This document shows, one piece after another, positions 17,451 to 26,638 of a stretch of DNA of 64,000 nt. The DNA comes from Chitinophagaceae bacterium. Lineage in GTDB: Bacteria > Bacteroidota > Bacteroidia > Chitinophagales > Chitinophagaceae. Where the stretch lies: positions 1-64,000 of the forward strand of contig JAEUVB010000016.1 of assembly GCA_016786845.1 (NCBI GenBank), written 5' to 3'. The notes below the pieces were generated by a model. It was not told where the DNA came from, ran no database searches, and was given only the letters and a program-made list of their open reading frames with translations. Each line of letters starts with the position of its first letter. The stretch's first letter is position 1. The position numbers and the translations under genes were made by a program.

Positions 17451-18382
17451 CACCAGGTTAGGAGTTGACGGTAAAATAATAATATGAAAATTAAGGTCCA
17501 GATGGATGAAAGATAAACGTAAAAAATGGGTTTTTCCCGATAGGGTTTTTTGAATAAAAGATAGACATGGAGTGAAGCCATACCGACAGACAATGGATAA
17601 ATGTATAAAATATTCAGGATACCCGAAGCCATCCCGTAGGTAGCGATTGTAGATGCGGCAATCACATACCGTGCATTGTTTTCACCGATCCAAACCGGAA
17701 TGGTTTTGACGCCCGCATGCCTGTCTCCTTCTGTATCTTTCAAATCGATAAAATTGGCCGCCAGTGACAGGGGCCCGAGAATAAAAATCATCCACACTGC
17801 CGGAAAATCAAAAACATTTCCCTCTACTAAAATAAATCCACATACAGCGGCTACAAAAGAATTGAATCCGATCATCAATTTAGCGATGACCACCATGCGC
17901 TTCCATTTGAAAGGTTTGCACGAATACAAATAGTAACTCAGTGAAATCAGCGCAATGCCCAAACCCATTTGCCGGCTTATCGAAAATGAAATGATCAGGG
18001 ACCATATCAGACAAATGATACCGGCCATGTAGTAGGGTTTCTTGTCCACTTTATTCAATACAAGAGGGCGATCCGGATTAGTTATTTTATCCGTTTCCAG
18101 ATCTTCAATATTATTGGTCACAATAGCGAAAATGGCCGCATAGATTAATGCCATCATGTACAACAGAAACTGCAAGATCTTTTCCGGATGTGTGAATGCG
18201 TGTTTCGCTTCAGGATGTTCGCTTAGAAAAAGTGCTGCGCCGAGAAATGATAAGGTGACATAGTGAAAAATTCTGATCCATCGCAAATCCTCTAACAAGG
18301 CTTGTGTGAATACCGGTTTGCGTCTATAAGCCAAAAAGGGCAGCAGGAAACTAAACAGTAGAAGTATAAGCAGTAGTCGCAT
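17450..18382 (-). CDS. UbiA-family prenyltransferase
   Basis: A 310-residue integral membrane protein with about nine transmembrane segments. Both Asp-rich motifs are present: NNIEDLETD (N90, N91, D94, D98), followed by NPDRPL, and DLKDTEGDR (D213, D216, D220), followed by AGVKTIPV. These bind the Mg-diphosphate of a polyprenyl donor. UbiA proteins transfer prenyl groups to aromatic or other acceptors, and some members act as terpene cyclases. Menaquinone and heme O prenyltransferases are possible identities, but neither fits the neighbours (a secreted toroid protein and an AttH-like lipoprotein), so the substrate is left open. It is the first gene of the operon; no convincing promoter was found in the 280 bp upstream. 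Confidence 0.85.
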   Translation of the reverse strand: MRLLLILLLFSFLLPFLAYRRKPVFTQALLEDLRWIRIFHYVTLSFLGAALFLSEHPEAKHAFTHPEKILQFLLYMMALIYAAIFAIVTNNIEDLETDKITNPDRPLVLNKVDKKPYYMAGIICLIWSLIISFSISRQMGLGIALISLSYYLYSCKPFKWKRMVVIAKLMIGFNSFVAAVCGFILVEGNVFDFPAVWMIFILGPLSLAANFIDLKDTEGDRHAGVKTIPVWIGENNARYVIAASTIATYGMASGILNILYIYPLSVGMASLHVYLLFKKPYREKPIFYVYLSSIWTLIFILLFYRQLLTW

Positions 18383-18663
18383 GGCAGAAAGACTTGATTA
18401 AAAGCATACGAAAATCAGCCGGCTCAAATCCTGATACAAGTTTACAACTATATGATGGATTGCAACAACTTAATTCACCGCAGAAGGAATGGCAAAGATG
18501 AAGATATGTGTTGCCAATGATAGCATTTTGATTGCTTGTGATGAGTATAGGTTTTGAGATGAATAATTAATGGCCGTCACCACCCCCGCAAAGCGGATTC
18601 AGGGCTCCCGCACGAAATTTTCCGGCTGAACGAGGGCTCGACGGGAGCATAAAAAAATCCTGA
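18383..18663. other. Intergenic stretch with one long inverted repeat
   Basis: No gene is visible. GCTCCCG (about 18604-18610) and CGGGAGC (about 18642-18648) are complementary across about 30 nt, but no T-run follows on either strand in the position needed for a terminator. Confidence 0.5.
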
Positions 18664-20034
18664 TCAATCCAGCACCTTCAACTTTACTTTTTCATTCTGT
18701 CTCAACCATACCTTTACCAGCAAGTCGGCATCGGGGTAATAAGTTTTAGATTCCATATAGGATTGAAGTTCAGCAATATCAGAGATTTGAATATCGTGAG
18801 GTAAATAACCATAGCCCGCAAACTTCCCATTACGAATATAGATAAATGCCTCTTCCTCATGCGTTCGGCCCCGATCGAAAAGGATAAAATGATGGTTTGG
18901 GTAGGCCATCTCGTGGCGAATTTGCTCGGCTCTGCGGTTGTAATCTTCCGCTTCTTCGAGTCCGGCACAGATGCCATGACATTTTTTGATCTGATGGTTG
19001 AAGCATACGCTGCCGGCATCGGTGAGTCCGCAGTATTGCAGACAAAGCTGTTTCTCGTCGATCCACATTTCGAGTCGTTCGCGGGCGGAGGCATAGGAGG
19101 TGAAGGCCAATAAGCAAGCGGTAGAGGTTTCATAAGGCACGATGCGAAACTGAATGACGCCGTCTTCTTCTATGCAATCGATGCTATGGCTAAACTGATC
19201 GGCTTTGCGCATGTGGTTGAAACGGGGCTTGTGCTTTTTGATTTCTTCCGATTCTTTGAGCAGGGCCAGCAATTCGCTGCCGGTCTCCACAAAATCGACA
19301 TTATATAAATTTTGCAACATCTCCTTAGCCTTCTTCTGATCATTGTTGAAATGACTGATGGCGCGTTGATACATATTCTTGCTCTTACCGATATAGATGA
19401 TGTTTTGGTCTTTGTCGAGAAAATAGTATACCCCACATGATTCCGGCAATTTATTGAGAATATATCGCTTGATATTGTCGACCCGGGAGGTCATGATCTG
19501 TTCGACCTTGGCAGACTTATACGTTGGGCTCTGGGTTTTAAGTTGAAGCAGGATATCGAGCAACTTTGCGGTGGCTACAGCATCTCCTTCAGCGCGATGA
19601 CGATCATGAATGACGATACCCAAGGATTCGCAGAGATTACCTAAACTATATGATCGTTTGCCGGGAATCAGTTTACGACTGAGGCGAACGGTGCAAAGGG
19701 TATCGCGGCGGAAGTTGTAGCCTAAAGAGGCAAACTCGGCCTTAATGAAATTGTAATCGAAGGCGGAGTTATGGGCCACAAAGATCTTTCCTTCGGTATA
19801 GTGCAGGATCTCCTTAGCGATCTCATGAAAACGGGGAGCATCCTTCACCATCTCATTGGTGATGCCGGAGAGTTTGGTATAAAAACTACCGATATGGCAA
19901 TCGGGATTGATGAGGGTAGAAAATTTATCGACCACCTGCAAACCATCATGCACGATTATACAGATATCGATGATGCGGCCATGCTGGTAGGCGAATTTAC
20001 CGCCACAGGTTTCTATGTCGACGATGGCGAACAT
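18664..20034 (-). CDS. DEDDh exonuclease fused to GIY-YIG/UvrC-like nuclease
   Basis: A 456-residue fusion. Residues 1-170 are a DnaQ/PolC-type 3'-5' exonuclease: VDIETCGG with D6 and E8, an AHNSAFDYNFI block, and H-R-AEGDA with the final Asp. From about residue 200 a GIY-YIG domain follows (GVYYFLDKDQNIIYIGKSKN), then the UvrC-like Cys cluster C-x8-C-x7-C-x3-C near the middle of the C-terminal half. Such exonuclease-GIY-YIG fusions are known in Bacteroidota and Actinobacteria and are presumed to act in DNA repair or processing. The same Cys pattern occurs in UvrC of this window, where the family is known to hold an Fe-S cluster. It is probably monocistronic. Confidence 0.9.
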   Translation of the reverse strand: MFAIVDIETCGGKFAYQHGRIIDICIIVHDGLQVVDKFSTLINPDCHIGSFYTKLSGITNEMVKDAPRFHEIAKEILHYTEGKIFVAHNSAFDYNFIKAEFASLGYNFRRDTLCTVRLSRKLIPGKRSYSLGNLCESLGIVIHDRHRAEGDAVATAKLLDILLQLKTQSPTYKSAKVEQIMTSRVDNIKRYILNKLPESCGVYYFLDKDQNIIYIGKSKNMYQRAISHFNNDQKKAKEMLQNLYNVDFVETGSELLALLKESEEIKKHKPRFNHMRKADQFSHSIDCIEEDGVIQFRIVPYETSTACLLAFTSYASARERLEMWIDEKQLCLQYCGLTDAGSVCFNHQIKKCHGICAGLEEAEDYNRRAEQIRHEMAYPNHHFILFDRGRTHEEEAFIYIRNGKFAGYGYLPHDIQISDIAELQSYMESKTYYPDADLLVKVWLRQNEKVKLKVLD

Positions 20035-20081
20035 GGGAGGGAAATACTGAGTACTTAATGCTGAGTACTTCTTACTAAATC

Positions 20082-20675
20082 CTATTTCAAATCCCCCTTC
20101 AACTCTTTACCAAAGTGTTTTCCGGCGGTAGCAAAAGCCTCTTCGATACGCAATCCGGTATCATAATCATTGCCACCGAAGGTGCGGCCGGGTGCGCTTT
20201 TAATGGTATACTTTGCCACCGAGGTTTGTGTAGCGGTTTCGATAATTTCCACTTCCAAATCGATCTCGGCATTTTTACGGGAGATATAGATATTGTATCC
20301 CGGTTCAATACGCGTGGTGCTAACGATCATGGTATACTTAGCCGATGAATAATTGCCTACTGAGAAGGGCGTATATTTTTCAAACATTTCAATAAAATTG
20401 GGTTCATAGCGACCTACGCGATCTCCGATCCAACTGCTTTCCCATTTATCGCCTTTTCCGCTTTCCTTTTTATTGTACTCAGCCTTTTTATCCGCTACAT
20501 AATCCTTTTCATCCTCATACTTTCCCACGCGTACATGGTCGTATTTAAATATAATATTGACTTGCTTTTCAGAAGCCAATGGAGCAGGATTGCCGGAGAT
20601 TTTTTTGATTCGTTGAGCGCCGGCAGTCATGGCCATCAATAAGAAACCGAAGGCAAGAAGGAATAGTTTTTGCAT
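20082..20675 (-). CDS. Hypothetical secreted protein
   Basis: A 197-residue protein with a signal peptide (MQKLFLLAFGFLLMAMTAGA, then Q). The mature part is very charged (KYEDEKDYVADKKAEYNKK) followed by beta-rich sequence with YTMIVSTTRIEPG and LEVEIIETATQTSVAKYTI. The pattern of a strand pair ending in T-R-I-E-P-G-Y resembles periplasmic proteins of Bacteroidota that have a flavodoxin-like or LPP20-like core, but I do not recognise the family. A TATATTTG element (20720-20713) lies 37 nt before the ATG. It is not coupled to the exonuclease gene downstream. Confidence 0.75.
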   Translation of the reverse strand: MQKLFLLAFGFLLMAMTAGAQRIKKISGNPAPLASEKQVNIIFKYDHVRVGKYEDEKDYVADKKAEYNKKESGKGDKWESSWIGDRVGRYEPNFIEMFEKYTPFSVGNYSSAKYTMIVSTTRIEPGYNIYISRKNAEIDLEVEIIETATQTSVAKYTIKSAPGRTFGGNDYDTGLRIEEAFATAGKHFGKELKGDLK

Positions 20676-20712
20676 AAAATGAAGTTATAATTGTGGAATA
20701 AATAGGTACCTA

Positions 20713-20720
20713 CAAATATA
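20713..20720 (-). promoter_or_regulatory. -7 promoter element of the secreted hypothetical gene
   Basis: The minus strand reads TATATTTG, a perfect match to TAnnTTTG, 37 nt before the ATG at 20675. Confidence 0.5.
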
Positions 20721-20823
20721 AATGGAAATCCCTAAGTTTACGAACACCTTCCTATGATTATGATCAGAATCGATTCAACTCATGATTGTGAGGTATTATT
20801 CTTGTTCCTTTCATCACATTCAA

Positions 20824-20857
20824 ATAAAAAAGAGGCCATCCTACGACAGCCTCTTTC
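20824..20857 (-). terminator. Terminator after atpA
   Basis: AAAGAGGC (20829-20836) and GCCTCTTT (20849-20856) form a perfect 8-bp stem; on the minus strand T residues follow. It lies 24 nt after the atpA stop, so transcription of the ATP synthase operon ends here. Confidence 0.9.
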
Positions 20858-20880
20858 TACTATTTACAAATTACTTTCTA

Positions 20881-22461
20881 CTACTTACTAAACTGTGGGA
20901 TCATCGCCTGAGCCATGGCCACCATTTTAGCTAATCCGTCTTCAGGTAAATTTCCTTTTTTGAATTCAGCGAGAAGGTCCGGCATTTTGTTGTCCATTTC
21001 CATCAGGAAGGCTTCTTCGAAGGCCTTCATATTACGTACCGGTACATCATTTAAGAGACCATTGGTACCTAAGTAGATGATGGCTACCTGGCGTTCTACT
21101 GAATACGGCTGGAACTGTCCTTGTTTCAGGATTTCCACGTTACGCGCACCTTTATCGAGGATAGATTTTGTAGCCGCATCGAGGTCACCACCAAATTTAG
21201 AGAAGGCTTCCATCTCACGGTAGAGGGCCTGATCGAGTTTCAGGGTACCTGCTACCTTCTTCATCGACTTGATCTGCGCACTACCACCCACACGACTTAC
21301 GGAGATACCTACGTTGATGGCGGGGCGAATGCCGGCATTGAAGAGATTGGATTCCAGGAAGATCTGACCGTCGGTGATGGAGATCACATTGGTCGGGATA
21401 TAGGCCGATACGTCACCGGCTTGTGTTTCAATGATGGGAAGGGCCGTGAGTGAACCACCACCTTTGACCTTTCCTTTCAAACTTTCAGGCAGATCATTCA
21501 TTTTGGCAGCGATTTCATCCTTGGCGATTACCTTGGCCGCACGCTCGAGCAAACGACTATGCAGATAGAATACGTCACCCGGATAAGCTTCACGTCCCGG
21601 AGGGCGGCGGAGCAAGAGGGATACCTCACGATAAGCCACGGCTTGTTTACTCAAATCATCATAAACGATCAAAGCCGGGCGACCAGTATCACGGAAGAAC
21701 TCCCCAATAGCAGCTCCGGCGAATGGTGCGTAGAATTGCAAAGGAGCCGGATCGGCTGCAGAGGCTGCTACGATGATGGTATATTCCATGGCGCCATTGT
21801 CTTGCAAGGTCTTCATCACCTGGGCGATGGTAGACGCTTTTTGACCGATGGCCACATAGATACAATATACAGGCTTACCCGCTTTGTAAAATTCTTTTTG
21901 GTTGATGATGGTGTCGATACAGATGGCAGACTTACCGGTTTGACGATCACCGATAACCAACTCACGCTGACCGCGTCCGATTGGAATCATCGCATCGATT
22001 GATTTCAAACCTGTTTGCAATGGTTCTTTTACCGGCTCACGGAAGATTACACCCGGGGCTTTACGCTCGAGGGGCATTTCATAGAGTTCGCCTGACAAAG
22101 GACCTTTACCATCGATAGGTTCACCGAGGGTATTGATGACACGACCCACCATGCCTTCGCCCACTTTGATGGAGGCGATACGACCGGTACGGCGTACTTT
22201 ATTTCCTTCTTTGATGCCTTTCCCTTCACCCATCAATACCACACCCACATTATCTTCTTCCAGGTTCAGTGCAATGGCTTGAACGCCGTTCTCAAATTCT
22301 ACGAGTTCACCGGAGCGTACCCCATTGAGACCATAGATCCGCGCGATACCATCGCCGACCTGCAGCACGGTGCCAATTTCTTCCAGTTCAGCAGCGGAAT
22401 TGAAGTTTCCGAGCTGTTGGCGGAGGATGGCCGAAATTTCATCTGGTTTAATACTTACCAT
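20881..22461 (-). CDS. atpA: F1F0 ATP synthase subunit alpha
   Basis: A 526-residue subunit, the usual length for the family. It begins with the alpha-specific N-terminus ([16 protein letters not shown]), carries the non-catalytic nucleotide site P-loop GDRQTGKSA, and contains [16 protein letters not shown] and [25 protein letters not shown]. It forms the alpha3beta3 ring with AtpD, which is not encoded in this window. It is the last gene of the unit before a strong terminator; in many bacteria atpG would follow, but here it does not. Confidence 0.98.
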   Translation of the reverse strand: MVSIKPDEISAILRQQLGNFNSAAELEEIGTVLQVGDGIARIYGLNGVRSGELVEFENGVQAIALNLEEDNVGVVLMGEGKGIKEGNKVRRTGRIASIKVGEGMVGRVINTLGEPIDGKGPLSGELYEMPLERKAPGVIFREPVKEPLQTGLKSIDAMIPIGRGQRELVIGDRQTGKSAICIDTIINQKEFYKAGKPVYCIYVAIGQKASTIAQVMKTLQDNGAMEYTIIVAASAADPAPLQFYAPFAGAAIGEFFRDTGRPALIVYDDLSKQAVAYREVSLLLRRPPGREAYPGDVFYLHSRLLERAAKVIAKDEIAAKMNDLPESLKGKVKGGGSLTALPIIETQAGDVSAYIPTNVISITDGQIFLESNLFNAGIRPAINVGISVSRVGGSAQIKSMKKVAGTLKLDQALYREMEAFSKFGGDLDAATKSILDKGARNVEILKQGQFQPYSVERQVAIIYLGTNGLLNDVPVRNMKAFEEAFLMEMDNKMPDLLAEFKKGNLPEDGLAKMVAMAQAMIPQFSK

Positions 22462-22496
22462 ATCGTTTGTTTTTTAAAAAATTGAATACTATAAAA

Positions 22497-23060
22497 TTAT
22501 CTGATATCCGGCACATATACATTCTTGAGGAACTGCTTTTTGATATCGAGCAGGTCGCGCAGAATGCTGGCGTCGAATAAGGTATTGTTGACTTCCAAAA
22601 TGAAACCACCGACGATCTCCGGATTGATTTCCGTTTTCAGGTCTATGGTCATGTTCTGGAATTGTTGTTTGATTTTATTTTCGATCAGCCCTTTCATATC
22701 TTCACTAATCGGTTCGGCGGTGGTTAGCACCACATCGTTGATTTTATTGTGAAGTTTGTATTGCGTCATGAAAGCGGTAGCCATTTCAGGAATGAAAAAC
22801 TCACGACCTTTTTTAATAATGAGGGTGAGGAAGCTGTCTGTGACCCGATCGAGCGAATTTTGGAAGATCGCTTTTACGGCCGCCAGTTTTTTTTCAGCTT
22901 TGATGACCGGGCTGCGCATCATCATCACGAAATCATGACTGCTTTGGCAGATCTCATGGATCGACTGTATGTCGCGATACATATCCTCTGTCTTACCCAA
23001 TTCGAGGGCAAGATCCATGAGGGATTTGGCGTATCGTGCGGCTAAACGTGGATTCTGCAT
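22497..23060 (-). CDS. atpH: F1F0 ATP synthase subunit delta
   Basis: A 187-residue OSCP/delta subunit. Family marks are the N-terminal LAARYAKSLMDLA helix and the C-terminal TAEPISEDMKGLIENKI and EINPEIVGGFILEVNNTLFDASI blocks, including the conserved G-G-x-x-L/V segment. It joins the alpha3beta3 head to the b-subunit stalk. It lies 23 nt after atpF and 35 nt before atpA in the same transcription unit. Confidence 0.95.
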   Translation of the reverse strand: MQNPRLAARYAKSLMDLALELGKTEDMYRDIQSIHEICQSSHDFVMMMRSPVIKAEKKLAAVKAIFQNSLDRVTDSFLTLIIKKGREFFIPEMATAFMTQYKLHNKINDVVLTTAEPISEDMKGLIENKIKQQFQNMTIDLKTEINPEIVGGFILEVNNTLFDASILRDLLDIKKQFLKNVYVPDIR

Positions 23061-23083
23061 GTGGTCTTTGTTTTTCTAATGGA

Positions 23084-23578
23084 TTAATTCAGACGGATAT
23101 CTTCAGCCAGTTTTTTAATATAATTTTCCTGTTCGGCTTTGTTCTGCAATTCTTTACGCAATACTTTTTCAGCCACTTCGATCACCAGGATACCGATTTG
23201 ATTTTTCACATCCGTGATAGCGGCATTCTTTTGGTTTTCGATTTGCTGACGAGCTTCCACGATAATTTTGTTGGCTTCTTCTTTGGCGATATCCTTAGCC
23301 TCGTTGATGATACGATCTTTGGTATCTTTAGCTTCCTTCATCATGAGGGTACGCTCTTCGCGGGCCTGGTTAAGGAGAACCTCATGCTCACTTTTCATGG
23401 TGGCCATTTCGGCTTTCACTTTTTCGGCAGAAGCGATGCTGTCGGCGATATTCTTTTCACGTTCGTTGAGGGCTTCGAGGATAGGTTTCCAGGCGAATTT
23501 CTTCAACAGGAACATGACGGTCAGGAATGCGATGGCGGTCCAAAAGAAGAGACCAAAACCGGGCAATAATAAATCCAT
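23084..23578 (-). CDS. atpF: F1F0 ATP synthase subunit b
   Basis: A 164-residue protein with one N-terminal membrane helix ([23 protein letters not shown] broken by Gly and Pro as usual) and a long charged coiled coil of about 130 residues, rich in Ala, Glu and Lys, that forms the peripheral stalk. The [19 protein letters not shown] segment is characteristic. It is 112 bp after atpE, a gap that contains a stable hairpin, unlike the shorter gaps in the rest of the operon. Confidence 0.95.
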   Translation of the reverse strand: MDLLLPGFGLFFWTAIAFLTVMFLLKKFAWKPILEALNEREKNIADSIASAEKVKAEMATMKSEHEVLLNQAREERTLMMKEAKDTKDRIINEAKDIAKEEANKIIVEARQQIENQKNAAITDVKNQIGILVIEVAEKVLRKELQNKAEQENYIKKLAEDIRLN

Positions 23579-23632
23579 AGTCGTTTTTTATTTATGTTTT
23601 TCTTTCCGGAGAAAGATTTGATGTTTGAGTAA

Positions 23633-23667
23633 AACTACATGCTCGGCCCTTTGCGTTGCATGTAGTT
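23633..23667 (-). promoter_or_regulatory. Stem-loop in the atpE-atpF spacer
   Basis: AACTACATGC (23633-23642) and GCATGTAGTT (23658-23667) form a perfect 10-bp stem with a 15-nt loop. A second small hairpin, TCTTTC/GAAAGA (23601-23616), lies between it and atpF. There is no T-run, so a processing or mRNA-stabilising role that raises atpE output is more likely than termination. Confidence 0.5.
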
Positions 23668-23690
23668 AAAGTTTTTCGCTTTCGTTAAGA

Positions 23691-23957
<267 letters not shown>

Positions 23958-25103
23958 TTAATGGTGGCCGTGATCGTCATCGTGATGATGCTCCTCAATA
24001 GCCTGAGAAATAAATACTGCGGTTAAGTTGGTGAATATGAATGCCTGAATGGCTGCAACCAGCAATTCGAGGAAGAACATGAAGATGGTGAAACCCAGAG
24101 AAACCGGGATGAAAGCGATACCTGCCACTTTGCTCAATCCGCCGAAAATAAAGATCAGGAGGATGATGCTGAGGATGATGGTATGGCCTGCGAAAATGTT
24201 TGCAAACAAACGAATGGCGAGGGCTGCAGGTTTGATAAGGAGGTTACTGAGGATCTCAATCGGTACCAAAATCAATTTGATTCCGAAAGGAATGCCCGGC
24301 GGGTTGAAGATATGACCCCAGAAATATTTGTTTGAGTTAGCCAGCATCACCACAAAGAAGACCAATGCGAGCAAGAGGGTCACCGCGATATTGCCGGTGA
24401 GGTTGAACCCAAAAGGAAGAAGCCCCATCAGGTTATTGACCCAAATAAAGAAGAATAAGGTGAGCAACAAAGGCATATATTTCAGGTAGTGCTTACCGAG
24501 GTAAGGTTTGGCGACTGTATCCTGAATAAAACCGATGATGGGTTCGAGTGCATTTTGAAAGCCAGAAGGGGCTTTATTGATACCGTTTTTCTTATACTTT
24601 CTGGCTACACCGGTCATGAGGACCAACAAAATGATGACAGAAATAAAGAGACACAATACATTTTTAGTGATACTGATATCGTAGAATTTGCTCCCGTCCT
24701 GGGCGCGAATCTTTTGTTTGCCGCCGTCTACATACAATTCATAACCATGGGCCGGTTCGTGGCCATGATGAAAAGCAGAAGACATGAATACGCTTAAACC
24801 ATTGGTGGGATTGTAGAGAATAACCGGCAAAGGAACAGAAACATGGGTTGCTTCGTGGCCTTCACCCAGGGTAAACAGGTGCCAATCGTAAGAATCGCTG
24901 ATATGGCCGAAAATTTCACCCTTAATATCCAGTTTTCCTTCTTTATGACCTTCGTGATTGGCTTCCGCAGTAGCCTCATGACCGGCTTCTGCATGAGCAG
25001 TTTCCGTCATTTGAGGATCGGAAAATGCCGAAAAGGTCGAAATCAATACCATAAAAAAGGCTAGAAGTACTGATTTTACTGATGTTTTAGGGCTGTTTTT
25101 CAT
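23958..25103 (-). CDS. atpB: F1F0 ATP synthase subunit a
   Basis: A 381-residue subunit a with the long periplasmic N-terminal extension usual in Bacteroidota: a signal-like hydrophobic segment (LLAFFMVLISTFSAF), then a His/Glu/Ala-rich region (AHAEAGHEATAEANHEGHKEG). The conserved proton-channel block AIRLFANIFAGH contains the essential Arg. The C-terminus is His/Asp-rich (EEHHHDDDHGHH). An in-frame ATG at 25220 would add 39 residues, but a perfect -7 promoter element at 25131-25124 lies inside that extension, so ATG 25103 is chosen. It is the first gene of the operon; no atpI is seen. Confidence 0.95.
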   Translation of the reverse strand: MKNSPKTSVKSVLLAFFMVLISTFSAFSDPQMTETAHAEAGHEATAEANHEGHKEGKLDIKGEIFGHISDSYDWHLFTLGEGHEATHVSVPLPVILYNPTNGLSVFMSSAFHHGHEPAHGYELYVDGGKQKIRAQDGSKFYDISITKNVLCLFISVIILLVLMTGVARKYKKNGINKAPSGFQNALEPIIGFIQDTVAKPYLGKHYLKYMPLLLTLFFFIWVNNLMGLLPFGFNLTGNIAVTLLLALVFFVVMLANSNKYFWGHIFNPPGIPFGIKLILVPIEILSNLLIKPAALAIRLFANIFAGHTIILSIILLIFIFGGLSKVAGIAFIPVSLGFTIFMFFLELLVAAIQAFIFTNLTAVFISQAIEEHHHDDDHGHH

Positions 25104-25123
25104 TCCTGTTTTCAATTCGGGTG

Positions 25124-25131
25124 CAAAGGTA
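25124..25131 (-). promoter_or_regulatory. -7 promoter element of the atp operon
   Basis: The minus strand reads TACCTTTG, a perfect TAnnTTTG, 20 nt before the atpB ATG at 25103. Confidence 0.65.
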
Positions 25132-25261
25132 ATGTGTAAAGGTGAGAGAAAAAAGCAAGGAAGGGATTTAGTTTGTGGAAAATAGTACGAAGTACTCAGT
25201 CGCAAGTACTTAGTAAGCACCCTGTAAGGTCTCTCAACGGAATAAATTCCATTGTTAAATC

Positions 25262-25340
25262 ATCGGCCGTTCCTGCGGAACTATGCATTAAGTAATGCTG
25301 TAAGCATGGCCGATAGGTAGCCTTGGGTTTTAACCCGAGG
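25262..25340. repeat. Cloverleaf-like palindromic (REP-type) element
   Basis: The outer stem ATCGGCC/GGCCGAT (25262-25268 with 25308-25314) encloses two perfect hairpins, GTTCC-TGC-GGAAC (25269-25281) and GCATTA-AG-TAATGC (25285-25298). A further hairpin (about 25321-25340, GGGTT/AACCC core) follows. It lies between the divergent atpB and wecB promoters. Compact chained palindromes of this sort are typical of REP elements mobilised by RAYT transposases; none is encoded here. The rest of 25132-25437 holds no gene. Confidence 0.6.
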
Positions 25341-25437
25341 CAGCGATATGAGTTAAATGATATTCGCTTAAATGCTCATCGAAATATTTCTCTGCCGTTT
25401 TTTGAATACTTAGTACGATCGACTTACTACTATTCCC

Positions 25438-25445
25438 TACTTTTG
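25438..25445 (+). promoter_or_regulatory. -7 promoter element of wecB
   Basis: TACTTTTG, a perfect TAnnTTTG, ends 7 nt before the ATG at 25453; the mRNA would be leaderless or have a leader of a few bases. Confidence 0.6.
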
Positions 25446-25452
25446 CCCCCTC

Positions 25453-26496
25453 ATGAAAAAAATACTGTCTATCGTTGGGGCCCGGCCTCAATTTATCAAA
25501 CATGCGCCGATGCAATTGGAGTTGCAGAAGCATTTTCAGGCTATGACCATACATACCGGTCAGCATTATGATGAAAATATGAGTGCGGTATTCTTCGACG
25601 AATTGGGCATACCCAAACCGGATTTCCTGTTCGACATTGGGGGCAGTAAGCCTCAGGGCGAACAAACCGGCATCATGATGACGGAGATTGAAAAAGTTTG
25701 CTTGGCCGAGAAACCCGATGCATTATTGGTGTACGGCGATACGAATTCTACCCTGGCAGGAACTTTGGTTGCGGCTAAAATGCATATTCCCCTCATTCAT
25801 ATTGAGGCGGGACTGCGCAGTTTCAACCGCGATATGCCCGAAGAAGTGAACCGCATTGTGGCTGATGAATTTGCCTATATGCTGTTCTGTCCCACCGATG
25901 GGGCCATTGAGAATCTGAAAAAGGAAGGCATCACCCATGAGCGCATCTTCCGTTGCGGCGATGTAATGTGCGACATGGTGAAGATGATGGAACCCCGGGC
26001 TCAGGCACCTGTAGACTATCCCTATTATTTTGCCACCATACACCGACCTTATAATACCGACGATGCCGAACGGATGAAGGCCATCCTACAAATCTTCAAT
26101 ACTTTAGATCAAAAGGTTATTTTTTCCATACATCCTCGTACGGTAGCCAGACTCAAGCAATACGGTCTGGAGGTAGCTGATTATACAAATATTCAATTTC
26201 TCCCGCCCATGGGCTATGCGGAGAGTGTTGCTTATCAGAAATTCAGCGATTGTGTGATTACCGATAGTGGCGGCATACAGAAGGAAGCCTATATCCTGAA
26301 GAAAAAATGCATCACCTTGCGCAGCGAAACCGAATGGACGGAAACCCTGGAGAATGGATGGAATACTTTAGTCTTTGAACATCTGAATCAAATACCCGAC
26401 ATTCTGAAAACAGTTCCCGGTGCGTATCGGGAAGGTATTTATGGGGACGGGCATGCCGCAGCAGAGATCACGAATATCATCGCGGCGAACCTGTAG
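25453..26496 (+). CDS. wecB: UDP-N-acetylglucosamine 2-epimerase (non-hydrolysing)
   Basis: A 347-residue member of the WecB/MnaA family with two Rossmann-like lobes. Visible family blocks are VGARPQFIKHAP (8-19), TGQHYDENMS, VYGDTNST, HIEAGLRSFNRDMPEEVNR, IHPRT and TDSGGIQKEAY, which together carry the UDP-binding and catalytic residues. The enzyme makes UDP-ManNAc from UDP-GlcNAc for surface polysaccharides. It opens the polysaccharide region but stands alone: the next gene is 776 bp away across the 21-bp repeat array. Confidence 0.95.
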   Translation: MKKILSIVGARPQFIKHAPMQLELQKHFQAMTIHTGQHYDENMSAVFFDELGIPKPDFLFDIGGSKPQGEQTGIMMTEIEKVCLAEKPDALLVYGDTNSTLAGTLVAAKMHIPLIHIEAGLRSFNRDMPEEVNRIVADEFAYMLFCPTDGAIENLKKEGITHERIFRCGDVMCDMVKMMEPRAQAPVDYPYYFATIHRPYNTDDAERMKAILQIFNTLDQKVIFSIHPRTVARLKQYGLEVADYTNIQFLPPMGYAESVAYQKFSDCVITDSGGIQKEAYILKKKCITLRSETEWTETLENGWNTLVFEHLNQIPDILKTVPGAYREGIYGDGHAAAEITNIIAANL

Positions 26497-26638
26497 GCTG
26501 AGAACCTTCCTAAATTTACTACGTCGGAATAACTTTCAACACTAAAAGTCGGTCGTGCCGATGGCACTGGGTCGGGTATGTCATTTGAAAATGTACGGTG
26601 CTTGCGGGTATGCACTTTGGGATAAACCTAACAGGCAT

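Noticed and set aside
18603..18649. GCTCCCG/CGGGAGC inverted repeat as a terminator
   Set aside because: The loop is about 30 nt and there is no T-run after the stem on either strand.
18714..19133. Overlapping minus-strand frames inside the exonuclease/GIY-YIG gene
   Set aside because: Shadow frames; the annotated frame carries both nuclease domains and the Cys cluster without interruption.
25104..25220. 39-residue N-terminal extension of AtpB
   Set aside because: A perfect -7 element lies inside it, and the downstream ATG begins a signal-like sequence.
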